Of a stretch of DNA of 64,000 bases, positions 7,464-15,207 are shown one piece after another. How positions within the stretch are numbered: the stretch's first letter is position 1; each line of letters starts with the position of its first letter. The DNA comes from Roseovarius indicus (GTDB lineage: Bacteria > Pseudomonadota > Alphaproteobacteria > Rhodobacterales > Rhodobacteraceae). Made by a program: the position numbers and the translations under genes. Under the pieces are notes generated by a model that ran no database searches, was not told the DNA's origin, and was given only the letters and a program-made list of their open reading frames with translations. Location of the stretch: contig NZ_CP031598.1 in NCBI RefSeq assembly GCF_008728195.1, forward strand, positions 434,001-498,000. Reading direction: 5' to 3'.

Positions 7464-10400
7464 TCAGGGCGGGGGAGCCCCCCGCCGCGCCGCCTCGATC
7501 CTGTTCCGCGCCGAGTTAGAGCGCGGCACCCAGAGCCCCCGGTCGATCGCCTCCTGCAACCGCTCGGCCATCTCGCGCAGGGCGGGGGCGTTGTGCTCGG
7601 CGATGAAGTCGCGCGTTTCATCATCCTCGAGAAACGCCGCCTCGACCATGTCGAAATGATGATCCCTGACCGCGCCCGTGGTGGCCGAGAAGGCAAACAG
7701 GTAATCCACCGTTGCCGCGATCTCGAAGGCACCCTTGTAGCCGTGCCGCTTGACCCCCTCGATCCACTTGGGGTTCACGACGCGGCTGCGCACCACCCGC
7801 CCGATCTCGTCCTCCAGCGTCCGGATCACCGGCCGCTCGGGCCGCGAATGATCGTTGTGATAGATCGGCCGGTCCTTGCCCTGCAGGGTCGACACGGCCG
7901 CCGCGGCCCCGCCCTCGAACTGGTAATAATCATCCGAGTCGAGAATATCGTGCTCGCGATTGTCCTGATTCTGGACGATCGCTTCCGTCTGCTTCAGCCG
8001 CGCCTCGAAACCCGCCCGGTCGGGCGTCCCCTCGTCCTTCGCGCCATAGGCATAGCTGCCCCAGGTCAGGTAGGCCTCTGCCAGATCCGCCTTGCCCGAC
8101 CACAACCGCTCGTCGATGAGCGCCTGCAAACCGGCGCCATAAGCCCCCGGTTTCGAACCATAGATCCTTGCCCCGGCGCCCTCGGCCTTCGCCCGCGCAG
8201 CCGCCGGGTTCAGATCCTCCGGCTCGTCCATCGCCTGCACGGCCCGTGCGGCACTGTCGAAAAGCGCGATCAACTGCGGAAACGCATCCCGGAAAAACCC
8301 CGAAATCCGCAAGGTCACATCCACCCGAGGTCGCCCCAGCACCCCCTGCGGCAGCACCTCGAACCCGGTGACGCGCCGGTTCGCCGCGTCCCATTTCGGC
8401 TTTACCCCCATCAGCGCCATCGCCTGCGCGATGTCGTCGCCGCCGGTGCGCATGTTGGCGGTGCCCCAGGCCGTCAGCAGCATCGTCCGGGGCCAGTCGC
8501 CGTGGGTCTGCAAATGCTTCTCGATCAGCAGGTTGGCCGATTTCCACCCCAGCGCCCAGGCGGTCGGCGTCGGCACCGCCCGGCTGTCGACCGAGAAGAA
8601 GTTCCGCCCCGTCGGCAACACATCCAGCCGCCCCCGCGTCGGCGCGCCCGACGGGGCAGGGGGCACGAACCGCCCCGCCAGCGCGTCGATGAGGCCCTGG
8701 CCTTCCTCCGGCCCGCAGGCCGCCATCGTGGGGCGGATCACCGTCTCGATCTCGTGCAGGACGGCGGCCGACGCTGGTCCCGGAGCAGGCTCCGGGACAC
8801 CGCCCCGCCCGCCATCCCGTAAAAGACGTTGCGCCAGAAGTTCCAGCCGCTCCACCGTGTCGCCGGTGCTCCTCCACGGATCGTCCGCCACCTGCGTCAG
8901 CGCCTCCGGCTGCGGCCCGTCCCACGCCGCCGCCATCTCGCAATCGAGCGGATCGAAGCCAAGCTTCAGGTCATCGGCCAGCGCCCGGATGATCGAGGCG
9001 TCACCAGCCTTGCCATGCCCCCGCGGCACGCGGGCCAGCGCGATCGTCAGGTCCAGCGCCTGTCGCCCCTCGGGTGACTGGCCGAAGACATGCAGCCCGT
9101 CACGGATCTGCGCCTCCTTCAACTCGCAGAGATAGGCGTCGAGCTTGGCGAGGTCCGTCTCTTCGTCCGCGCCGCCCATGCCGACATCGCGATCCAGCCC
9201 CGTGGCCGAGGCCAGCGTCAGGATCTCCCGCCGCAGATGGTCGATCCGCCGTGGGTCGACGCCCGCCGCCTCGTAATACTCGTCCACCAGCGCCTCGAGA
9301 TCCTTCAGCGGCCCATAGGTCTCGGCCCGCGTCAGGGGCGGCGTCAGGTGGTCGATGATCACCGCCTGCGCCCGCCGTTTGGCCTGCGTGCCCTCGCCGG
9401 GGTCGTTGACGATGAACGGGTAGACATGCGGCGTGGGGCCAAAGACGGCCTCGGGCCAGCACTCCTGCGACAGCGCCAGCGCCTTGCCCGGCAGCCATTC
9501 GAGGTTGCCGTGCTTGCCCATATGCACGATCGCCTGCGCCCGGAACTGGTGCCTGAGCCAGAAATAGAAGGCCAGGTAATTGTGCGGCGGCACGAGGTCA
9601 GGGGAATGGTAGGTATCGGTCGGGTCGATATTGTAGCCGCGCGCGGGCTGCACGCCGACGACCACGTTACCGAATTGCAGAACCGACAGGCTGAACCGGC
9701 CGCAATCAACCTCGCCGGGCGTGAAGAACGGGTCGGCCTCGGGCGCGCCCCAGCGCTGTTCCATCGCCTCGCGCAGTTCCCACGGCAGCTGCCCGTAATC
9801 GATCATGTAGTCGGCCAGGCTCATCTCCACCCCGCCGCCGCGTTCCGCCCGGTCGGTCAGCCAGTTCGTCGGCCCCGCCATCACTGCCTGCATCAGCGCG
9901 TCGCTGTCTTCGGGCGCGCCGGTCACCTTGTACCCGGCCTGCTCCAGCAGCCTCAGCACATGCACCGTGCCGGCGGGCGTATCGAGCCCCACGCCATTGG
10001 CCAGCCGCCCATCCTTGTTGGGGTAGTTCGCCAGCACCAGCGCCACCTTGCGCTCCGCCTCCGGCGTCTGCCTGAGCCGTGCCCAGTTCATCGCCAGCTG
10101 CGCCACGAAATCGATCCGGTCGCCCTGCGCCCGGTAGGTGGCGATCGGGCATTCCGTCGCCTCGTCGAAGAACGCCTCGCCCTTGAAGCTGACGGCGCGC
10201 GAGAGCACGCGGCCATCCACCTCCGGCAGCGCCACGTTCATGGCGATATCGCGGGCGGAGAGGCCGGTCAGCCCCTCCTTCCACGCCTCCTCCGAAGAGC
10301 CCGCCAGCACCACCTGCATCACCGGCGCCTGCGCCGCCGCGCTCATGGTCAGCGGGTTATCGGGGCTCTGATCCCCCGCATGGGGCGAGCCGACGGCGAA

Positions 10401-11198
10401 GGACGTGGCGTTGAGGATCACCGAGGGCGGCGCAGCGGTAAACAGATGCTCCAGCGTCGCCACCGAGACCGGGTCCTTCAGCGAGGCCACGAACACCGGC
10501 AACGGGTTCAGCCCGGCCCTGAGCAGCGCCTTCACCAGCCGGTTGACCGGGTTCAGCCCGGCCCCCTGCACCAGCGCCCGGTAGAAGATCAGCGGCACCA
10601 CCGGCTGGCCCTCCGTCCACGCGCCTCGCGCCGCGGCCAGATCGGCCACGCCCGCGCCCGGCCAGTACACGCCCGCCCGCAACAGCGGCGCGGCGGCAGC
10701 GGGCTTCTCCCCGCCTTCCAGCATCGCCTGCGCATAGCCGAGGAAATTCACTGCATTCTCCGGCCCGCCCTCGACGAGATAGGCCCAGAGCGCGTCGTAA
10801 TCCTCGTCCGGCACCGTCGACAGCTCCCGCAGCTCCGCATCCGGCTTGTCATCGCCCGGCAACAGCGCCAGCGGCACGCCCGCCTCATGACAGCGCGCCG
10901 CGAACTGCTCGGCCCCGTATTTCCAGTAGCCCACGCCGCCCAGCACCCGGGCCACCACCAGCCGCGATCTCGTGGCGCAATTGTCCAGATGCAGGTCCAC
11001 CGACATCGGGTGCTGCAAATGCGTCAGGTTCGCCAGCCGCAACCCCGGCGGCGTTTCCATGTCGGCCCGCGCCGCGCTCAGGCTCGCCAGCTCGGTATCG
11101 GCGGCGGAAATGAAGACGATGTCCGACGGGCTCTGGCCAAGGTCGACCGGTTCCTTGCCATCGTCGATCGTGCCGGGAGTGGCGGCGAGCAGGTGCAT
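7464..11198 (-). CDS. cobN: Cobaltochelatase subunit CobN
   Basis: Large subunit (1244 residues, normal for the family) of the ATP-dependent aerobic cobaltochelatase, which inserts cobalt into hydrogenobyrinic acid a,c-diamide together with CobS and CobT. The CobN/ChlH signatures are present: GKHGNLEWLPGKALALS, PFIVNDPGEGTQAKRRAQAVIIDHLTPPL, GRNFFSVDSRAVPT, and the C-terminal YKGAFEIAATVDYLFAFSATTG. The ATG at 11198 is chosen because family proteins begin MHLL; upstream codons run into the GNAT gene and are not protein-like. It is read leftward behind cobW and a GNAT gene. CobS and CobT are not in this window. Confidence 0.97.
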   Translation of the reverse strand: MHLLAATPGTIDDGKEPVDLGQSPSDIVFISAADTELASLSAARADMETPPGLRLANLTHLQHPMSVDLHLDNCATRSRLVVARVLGGVGYWKYGAEQFAARCHEAGVPLALLPGDDKPDAELRELSTVPDEDYDALWAYLVEGGPENAVNFLGYAQAMLEGGEKPAAAAPLLRAGVYWPGAGVADLAAARGAWTEGQPVVPLIFYRALVQGAGLNPVNRLVKALLRAGLNPLPVFVASLKDPVSVATLEHLFTAAPPSVILNATSFAVGSPHAGDQSPDNPLTMSAAAQAPVMQVVLAGSSEEAWKEGLTGLSARDIAMNVALPEVDGRVLSRAVSFKGEAFFDEATECPIATYRAQGDRIDFVAQLAMNWARLRQTPEAERKVALVLANYPNKDGRLANGVGLDTPAGTVHVLRLLEQAGYKVTGAPEDSDALMQAVMAGPTNWLTDRAERGGGVEMSLADYMIDYGQLPWELREAMEQRWGAPEADPFFTPGEVDCGRFSLSVLQFGNVVVGVQPARGYNIDPTDTYHSPDLVPPHNYLAFYFWLRHQFRAQAIVHMGKHGNLEWLPGKALALSQECWPEAVFGPTPHVYPFIVNDPGEGTQAKRRAQAVIIDHLTPPLTRAETYGPLKDLEALVDEYYEAAGVDPRRIDHLRREILTLASATGLDRDVGMGGADEETDLAKLDAYLCELKEAQIRDGLHVFGQSPEGRQALDLTIALARVPRGHGKAGDASIIRALADDLKLGFDPLDCEMAAAWDGPQPEALTQVADDPWRSTGDTVERLELLAQRLLRDGGRGGVPEPAPGPASAAVLHEIETVIRPTMAACGPEEGQGLIDALAGRFVPPAPSGAPTRGRLDVLPTGRNFFSVDSRAVPTPTAWALGWKSANLLIEKHLQTHGDWPRTMLLTAWGTANMRTGGDDIAQAMALMGVKPKWDAANRRVTGFEVLPQGVLGRPRVDVTLRISGFFRDAFPQLIALFDSAARAVQAMDEPEDLNPAAARAKAEGAGARIYGSKPGAYGAGLQALIDERLWSGKADLAEAYLTWGSYAYGAKDEGTPDRAGFEARLKQTEAIVQNQDNREHDILDSDDYYQFEGGAAAAVSTLQGKDRPIYHNDHSRPERPVIRTLEDEIGRVVRSRVVNPKWIEGVKRHGYKGAFEIAATVDYLFAFSATTGAVRDHHFDMVEAAFLEDDETRDFIAEHNAPALREMAERLQEAIDRGLWVPRSNSARNRIEAARRGAPPP

Positions 11199-11268
11199 CA
11201 GGTCTGGCCTTTCCGCCGGTGGCAGGCGTCGGGATTTTGAGTATTTCTGGCAAGATGAAGCATGGGCG

Positions 11269-11727
11269 TCACGCCTGCTCCAGCGGCTTTTCCATGAAAA
11301 CCGAGGTGGCGTTGGGGCGGTAGTCCCCGAAGATGCCGCGCCGCACGAAGCCGGTTCTTTCGTAGAGTCGCACGGCGGCGTCCAGCGCCTCCGCCGTCTC
11401 CAGCCGCAGCAGCGGCAGGCCAAGCGCGCGCGCCTCGTCCTCCAGCGCACGCAGGATGGCGGCGGCCACGCCCCGGCCGCGGGCGGCATCGGCGGTGAAC
11501 ATGCTCTTCACCTCGCCATAGCCGTCCTTCAGCGCCAGCGCGCCGGTGCCCAGCGTTTCCGCCCCCTCGCGCGCCGCGAAGAACCGCACATCGTCGCCGC
11601 GCAGCGCCTCGAAGTCGAGGAAGTAGTTCTCCTCCGGCTCGAACATCTCGCGCATCAGCGCATGGCTCGCCTCGAGGATCGCCCTCGGCCCCGGCGCCAG
11701 CGGGTCGGCCCGCTCGACGATAAGCAT
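11269..11727 (-). CDS. GNAT family N-acetyltransferase
   Basis: A 152-residue single-domain GNAT protein. The acetyl-CoA-binding segment is GEVKSMFTADAARGRGVAAAIL near residues 70-92, followed by the conserved motif RLETAEALDAAVRLYERTGFVRRGIFGDY. ATG at 11727 overlaps the cobW stop in an ATGA arrangement, so it is translationally coupled to cobW and lies between cobW and cobN. Its substrate is unknown. A 70-bp gap carrying a weak copy of the intergenic repeat separates it from cobN. Confidence 0.92.
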   Translation of the reverse strand: MLIVERADPLAPGPRAILEASHALMREMFEPEENYFLDFEALRGDDVRFFAAREGAETLGTGALALKDGYGEVKSMFTADAARGRGVAAAILRALEDEARALGLPLLRLETAEALDAAVRLYERTGFVRRGIFGDYRPNATSVFMEKPLEQA

Positions 11728-12785
11728 CAGGCCTGCAGCGCGGCTTCGATCGCCGCCCGGTCAAGGCCCGCCTGGCCGATCACCACCAGCCGCGTCTCGC
11801 GCGCGTCCGCGCCGAAGGGCCGGTCGAAATAGGTGTCGATCCGCGGCCCCACGGCCTGCAGCGTCAGACGCATGGGCTTGCCGGTCACCGCCGCAAACCC
11901 CTTGAGCCGCAGGATGTCATGCTGCCGGATGATGCCCGCCACCTGCTCGGCAAAGGCGGCCGGGTCGGCGATCTCCTCGCGCGCCACGACGAAGCTTTCG
12001 AACTCGTCATGGTCATGCTCGTGGTGATGGTCGTGATCGTCGTCATCGTCGTGGTGATGGTGGTGATGCAGCTCGTGCCGCGCCTCCATATCCGTCTCGG
12101 CGCCGATCCCCTGGCCCAAGAGCACGTCGACCGGCAGCGCCCCCATCGTGGCCTTGACCACCTGCACGCCATCCCGGCTGTCCGACCGCAGCTTGCCCAC
12201 AAGCGCGCCCGCCTCTTCCTCGCCCAGCAGGTCGGCCTTGTTCACCACGATCATGTCGGCACAGGCGATCTGGTCCTCGAACAGCTCCGACAGCGGCGTC
12301 TCGTGGTCGAGGTTCTCGTCCAGCGCCCGCTGCGCATCCACCGCCGCCACGTCATGGGCAAACCGTCCCTCGGCCACGGCCTTGCCGTCGACCACGGTCA
12401 CCACGCCATCCACCGTCACCCGGGTGGAAATCTCGGGCCAGTTGAACGCCCGCACCAGCGGCTGCGGCAACGCCAGCCCCGAGGTCTCGATCACGATATG
12501 ATCCGGCGCATCAGGACGATCCAGAAGCTTCTGCATCGTCGGCACGAAATCCTCGGCCACGGTGCAGCAGATACAGCCGTTCGACAGTTCCATCACGTCA
12601 TCCTCGTCGCAGTTCTCGATGCCGCACCCCTTCAGGATGCCGCCATCGACGCCCAGATCGCCGAACTCGTTGATGATGAGCGCGATGCGCTTGCCGTTGG
12701 CATTCTCCAGCATGTGCCGGATCAGCGTGGTCTTCCCGGCGCCGAGGAAACCGGTCACCACGGTTGCGGGGATCTTGGCGGGCAT
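11727..12785 (-). CDS. cobW: G3E GTPase, cobalamin biosynthesis protein CobW
   Basis: A 352-residue COG0523 GTPase thought to deliver Co2+ to the cobaltochelatase. Features are the Walker A motif GFLGAGKTT at residues 12-20, the metal-binding SNGCICCTV near residue 70, the Walker B-like ETSG, the guanine motif NKAD, and a His/Asp-rich tract near residues 238-262 (six His, then alternating Asp and His). A CobW C-terminal domain follows. The His/Asp tract is a likely metal buffer. The start has GGAAGGAG upstream. It is divergent from a DUF1636 gene across 58 bp and overlaps the GNAT gene downstream. Confidence 0.96.
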   Translation of the reverse strand: MPAKIPATVVTGFLGAGKTTLIRHMLENANGKRIALIINEFGDLGVDGGILKGCGIENCDEDDVMELSNGCICCTVAEDFVPTMQKLLDRPDAPDHIVIETSGLALPQPLVRAFNWPEISTRVTVDGVVTVVDGKAVAEGRFAHDVAAVDAQRALDENLDHETPLSELFEDQIACADMIVVNKADLLGEEEAGALVGKLRSDSRDGVQVVKATMGALPVDVLLGQGIGAETDMEARHELHHHHHHDDDDDHDHHHEHDHDEFESFVVAREEIADPAAFAEQVAGIIRQHDILRLKGFAAVTGKPMRLTLQAVGPRIDTYFDRPFGADARETRLVVIGQAGLDRAAIEAALQA

Positions 12786-12826
12786 TCGTGAAGCTCCTTC
12801 CGAAAAGCTTGTCAGCGGTGCGGCGA

Positions 12827-12838
12827 TCGCCTAGGCGA
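12827..12838. promoter_or_regulatory. 12-bp palindrome in the cobW / DUF1636 divergent promoter
   Basis: TCGCCTAGGCGA is a perfect 12-bp palindrome within the 58-bp gap between cobW and the DUF1636 gene, ending 5 bp before the latter's ATG. The position suits an operator acting on the divergent pair. No known alphaproteobacterial regulator motif is recognised, so this is only a candidate. Confidence 0.3.
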
Positions 12839-12843
12839 ACCCC

Positions 12844-13170
12844 ATGCACCGGATCGTGGTCTGTTCAACATGCGAGGGAAGTGACGGCAAGGGCTTTGCC
12901 GCCACCCTGCGCGCGGCCCTGGCCGAGCGCGGAATGGATTTCGAGGTGCAGACGCATGACTGCCTGTCGAACTGCGCTCGCCCCCTGTCTATGGCCTTCA
13001 CCGCGCCGGCCAAGGCCACCTATCTCTTCGGCGACATCGCCCCCGAAACCGACCTCGCCGACACGCTGGCCTTCGCCGGTCTCTACGCCGACACCCCAGA
13101 CGGCTGGATCGAAGACGCCCGCCCTGCCGGCCGCCTGCGCTTCTGCCTCATCGGCCGCGTCCCGGCCTGA
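12844..13170 (+). CDS. DUF1636 family protein (small metal-associated protein, cobalamin locus)
   Basis: A 108-residue DUF1636 protein. Conserved Cys residues are VCSTCEGSDG at the N-terminus and the pair HDCLSNCARP near residues 38-45, a pattern resembling small thioredoxin-like [2Fe-2S] ferredoxins. Members are commonly found beside cobalamin genes, and here it is transcribed divergently from cobW. A second DUF1636 gene in this window lies directly before cobC and cobD. The function is not established; cobalt or Fe-S handling is inferred from context. Confidence 0.85.
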   Translation: MHRIVVCSTCEGSDGKGFAATLRAALAERGMDFEVQTHDCLSNCARPLSMAFTAPAKATYLFGDIAPETDLADTLAFAGLYADTPDGWIEDARPAGRLRFCLIGRVPA

Positions 13171-13184
13171 AACAAGGCGCCCCC

Positions 13185-13266
13185 CCGGGGCTTCTTCTGG
13201 CCGGAAATATCCCGGGGGAGGCGTTGAAACCCGACCGGGTTTCAACGTCGGGGGCAGCGCCCCCAT
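13185..13266 (+). repeat. Intergenic GGAAATATCCCGGGGG repeat with two hairpins
   Basis: Copy of the dispersed repeat (lead CTTCTTCTGG, core CCGGAAATATCCCGGGGG). It carries an extra perfect hairpin, GTTGAAACCCG-AC-CGGGTTTCAAC, at 13223-13246, then GGGGGC-AGC-GCCCCC at 13250-13264. It sits between the convergent DUF1636 and His-rich genes and could serve as a two-sided transcription end. Confidence 0.65.
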
Positions 13267-13289
13267 TCCGACGCCGGCCAAACAGAACA

Positions 13290-13781
13290 TCACTCGATCA
13301 CCAGCGTCTCGGTCACCTCGAGCGGCTCTCCTCCGACGGCCAGTTGCGTGTGATCGTTGGCATTGAGCGTCACCCGGATCTCATGCTCCCCCACCGGCAG
13401 CGCCGACAGGTGGAACCACGGCGCATAGGCGCGGGCGATCTTCACCCCGTCGACATAGACATGCGCGTGACCGTGCCCCGGCACATGGTCGCCGTTCACC
13501 GCCTCCGGGTCGAAGGTGAAATTCTCGACGATGATCTCAAGGTTTCGGCTCTGGGCACCGTCCGGGTGAAAGGCAATCGACAGCGCCGGCGCCGGGCTTT
13601 CCGCCTCGGTCAGCGTGGCATGGGGGTCGGCCCCGTCACCGTGGTCATGGGCCGAATGGTCATGCACCGCGTCCTCATGTGCGTGCCCCTCGACCTGCGC
13701 ACCGGTGGAGGCGGCCAGAAGGAACCCCGCGCCGGTTCCGAAGAACAGGCCGATGATCAGGAAAATGAACGTCTTCGGCAT
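13290..13781 (-). CDS. His-rich membrane-anchored protein of the cobalt uptake operon
   Basis: A 163-residue protein with an N-terminal hydrophobic anchor (residues 5-25). A His/Asp-rich segment follows (GHAHEDAVHDHSAHDHGDGADPHA), then a globular domain with GDHVPGHGHAHVYVDG near residues 95-110. It would face the periplasm and bind metal ions. ATG at 13781 is preferred to an earlier one because AAAGGGG precedes it. It is the last gene of the riboswitch-led cbtB-cbtA run, 58 bp after cbtA, so a cobalt-binding role is likely but not proved. No named family is recognised. Confidence 0.8.
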   Translation of the reverse strand: MPKTFIFLIIGLFFGTGAGFLLAASTGAQVEGHAHEDAVHDHSAHDHGDGADPHATLTEAESPAPALSIAFHPDGAQSRNLEIIVENFTFDPEAVNGDHVPGHGHAHVYVDGVKIARAYAPWFHLSALPVGEHEIRVTLNANDHTQLAVGGEPLEVTETLVIE

Positions 13782-13839
13782 GCAGCATCCCCTTTGGAAC
13801 AACCGGGCGGCGCGGTGGCCGCCCGGTCAGGACAACATT

Positions 13840-14532
13840 TCACGCGGTCGCGGTCTCGCCCTCGGCCTCGCGTTGCCAGAAATACCCGGCAAGGCCGCCC
13901 AGCACGGCCCAGACGGCAAAGCCGACCCCGAGCGCCCGGCTGGCAAACAGCGCGGCGATCTCCGGCGGCACCGGCCCTGCGAAACTCGCGGGATGCGGCG
14001 CGCCGATCACGTGCGGCGCCAGGATCAGCACCGCCGCCGCGCCCCAGGCGGGCAGCCCCCGTCCGAAACCGATCATCGCCAAGCCAGCGCCGGTGGCGGC
14101 AACCGTGCCCCACCACCAGACCTGCCGCGCGCCAAGCTCGGCCGCGGCCACGCCGGGCACCTCGGGTGGCAGCGAAAAAGCCGGTGCGAACTGGAACGCG
14201 AGGAACCCCGCGATGCCCCAGATCAGCCCGGTGCGCCCGTTGATCGTCACGCCCCGCTCATCCGCCATCGCCATCGCGGCCACGAGGATCAGCCCGTAGC
14301 CCACGTAGATCAGCGCCGAGAACAGCACGCTCATCCCGTCGCGCACCGGGTCGAAACCCGGCAGCTCGGGATGGGCCGAGACAGCCTCCGCGCCGAAATG
14401 GACAAGATCACCCCCTTCGTACAGCTCCGCATGCAGAAGCACCGGCTGGACGAACGCCAACTGCAACGCGGCCGCGATCAGCCCCGCGCAGAATCCAGCG
14501 AACAACGCGCTGGTCAGAAGTCTCTGAAACAT
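13840..14532 (-). CDS. cbtA: Cobalt transporter subunit CbtA
   Basis: A 230-residue membrane protein with about five hydrophobic helices, matching CbtA, the larger component of a predicted B12-regulated cobalt transporter. It starts MFQRLLTSALFAGFCAGLIAA and keeps acidic and His residues between helices (LLHAELYEGG, LVHFGAEAV). It begins three bases after the cbtB stop and lies behind a cobalamin riboswitch, which supports a role in cobalt uptake for the cobalamin genes downstream. Confidence 0.93.
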   Translation of the reverse strand: MFQRLLTSALFAGFCAGLIAAALQLAFVQPVLLHAELYEGGDLVHFGAEAVSAHPELPGFDPVRDGMSVLFSALIYVGYGLILVAAMAMADERGVTINGRTGLIWGIAGFLAFQFAPAFSLPPEVPGVAAAELGARQVWWWGTVAATGAGLAMIGFGRGLPAWGAAAVLILAPHVIGAPHPASFAGPVPPEIAALFASRALGVGFAVWAVLGGLAGYFWQREAEGETATA

Positions 14533-14535
14533 GGC

Positions 14536-14700
14536 TCAGTGGCAGGGAAAGCCGGTGGCGTGGCGCACGTCATGCGCGGCGTCATGCAGGGCAGCGGCCT
14601 GAACATGGCCGGCCAGCGTGACGATGCCAAAGCCCAGGACAATGGCGGTCAGGGCCGGCAGAACGATCGATTTCGAAGCGGATTGAACCAGTGCGGTCAT
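14536..14700 (-). CDS. cbtB: Cobalt transporter subunit CbtB
   Basis: A 54-residue CbtB protein: one transmembrane helix followed by the conserved His-rich tail LHDAAHDVRHATGFPCH, the metal-binding signature of the family. ATG at 14700 is preceded by AGGAAGGAG; a longer reading would run into the riboswitch leader. It is the first gene after the cobalamin riboswitch and is followed at once by cbtA. Confidence 0.94.
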   Translation of the reverse strand: MTALVQSASKSIVLPALTAIVLGFGIVTLAGHVQAAALHDAAHDVRHATGFPCH

Positions 14701-14748
14701 AGTCTTTTCTCCTTCCTTGCCTCTCACCCGAGGCGTGGATTGCATCAC

Positions 14749-14930
14749 GCAAAGGCTGGTCTCCTGGCTCGCGGGTCATAGCCGATCCTGCCGCCTTCCC
14801 AAGGCCGTTCGGCCCGGTGGCATGTGGCAGGGGGCTCACCGCTTACAGTCGCGGGGGCGGCTGACGCATGGGCTCCCGAATTGGGTCCGCCGTCACGTCA
14901 TTCCCGATTTATCCCCGAGTGCTTTGCACC
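14749..14930 (-). promoter_or_regulatory. Cobalamin riboswitch controlling cbtB-cbtA
   Basis: Read on the minus strand, this segment has the conserved blocks of the adenosylcobalamin riboswitch in order: AAATCGGGAA, the CCGCGACTG-type core, a GCCAC B12-box-like segment, GGGAAGGCGGCAGGAT, and AGCCAGGAGACC. A closing stem GCAAAG/CTTTGC joins the two ends. It ends about 50 bases before the cbtB ATG. Bound B12 is expected to lower cobalt transporter expression. The second cobalamin cluster near 22-24 kb has no such element. Confidence 0.93.
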
Positions 14931-15207
14931 CATATGGGGACCCTTGCACCCTCCGGTATGAGCCTCGCCCGCCGTTGCGTCAAGGCAATTTGCGACATGT
15001 CGGCACAGGGCGGCGCCATCACGCGGCACGCGTCGCCATGGGCCGAACCCCGCCGATTTTGCCGCGCAACGCGCAATATCTTGTGGATAAGACGCCCTGA
15101 TAGCCCATATCCGGGGCAAATCCCGTTGACAGGTCGCCCTTGCCTCTCTCTCATTGGTCCCCAAGACCGGAATCACCGGCGCGTCACCGGGCACAAGGGG
15201 CAAACCA
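14931..15207. other. Divergent promoter region of cbtB riboswitch and smc
   Basis: Noncoding stretch between the riboswitch and the smc start. It holds one perfect DnaA-box 9-mer, TGTGGATAA (15082-15090), and a TTGACA at 15126-15131 that could be the -35 of an smc promoter, with no convincing -10. Short readings across it are not protein-like. Nothing else is recognised. Confidence 0.4.

Noticed and set aside
9090..11240. 716-codon plus-strand frame opposite cobN
   Set aside because: Arg/His/Pro/Gln-rich shadow with no domain; cobN is unambiguous on the minus strand.
12001..12070. Short direct repeats (GATGGT/CATGGT-like) suggesting a tandem repeat array
   Set aside because: They encode the His/Asp tract of cobW and are explained by codon use.
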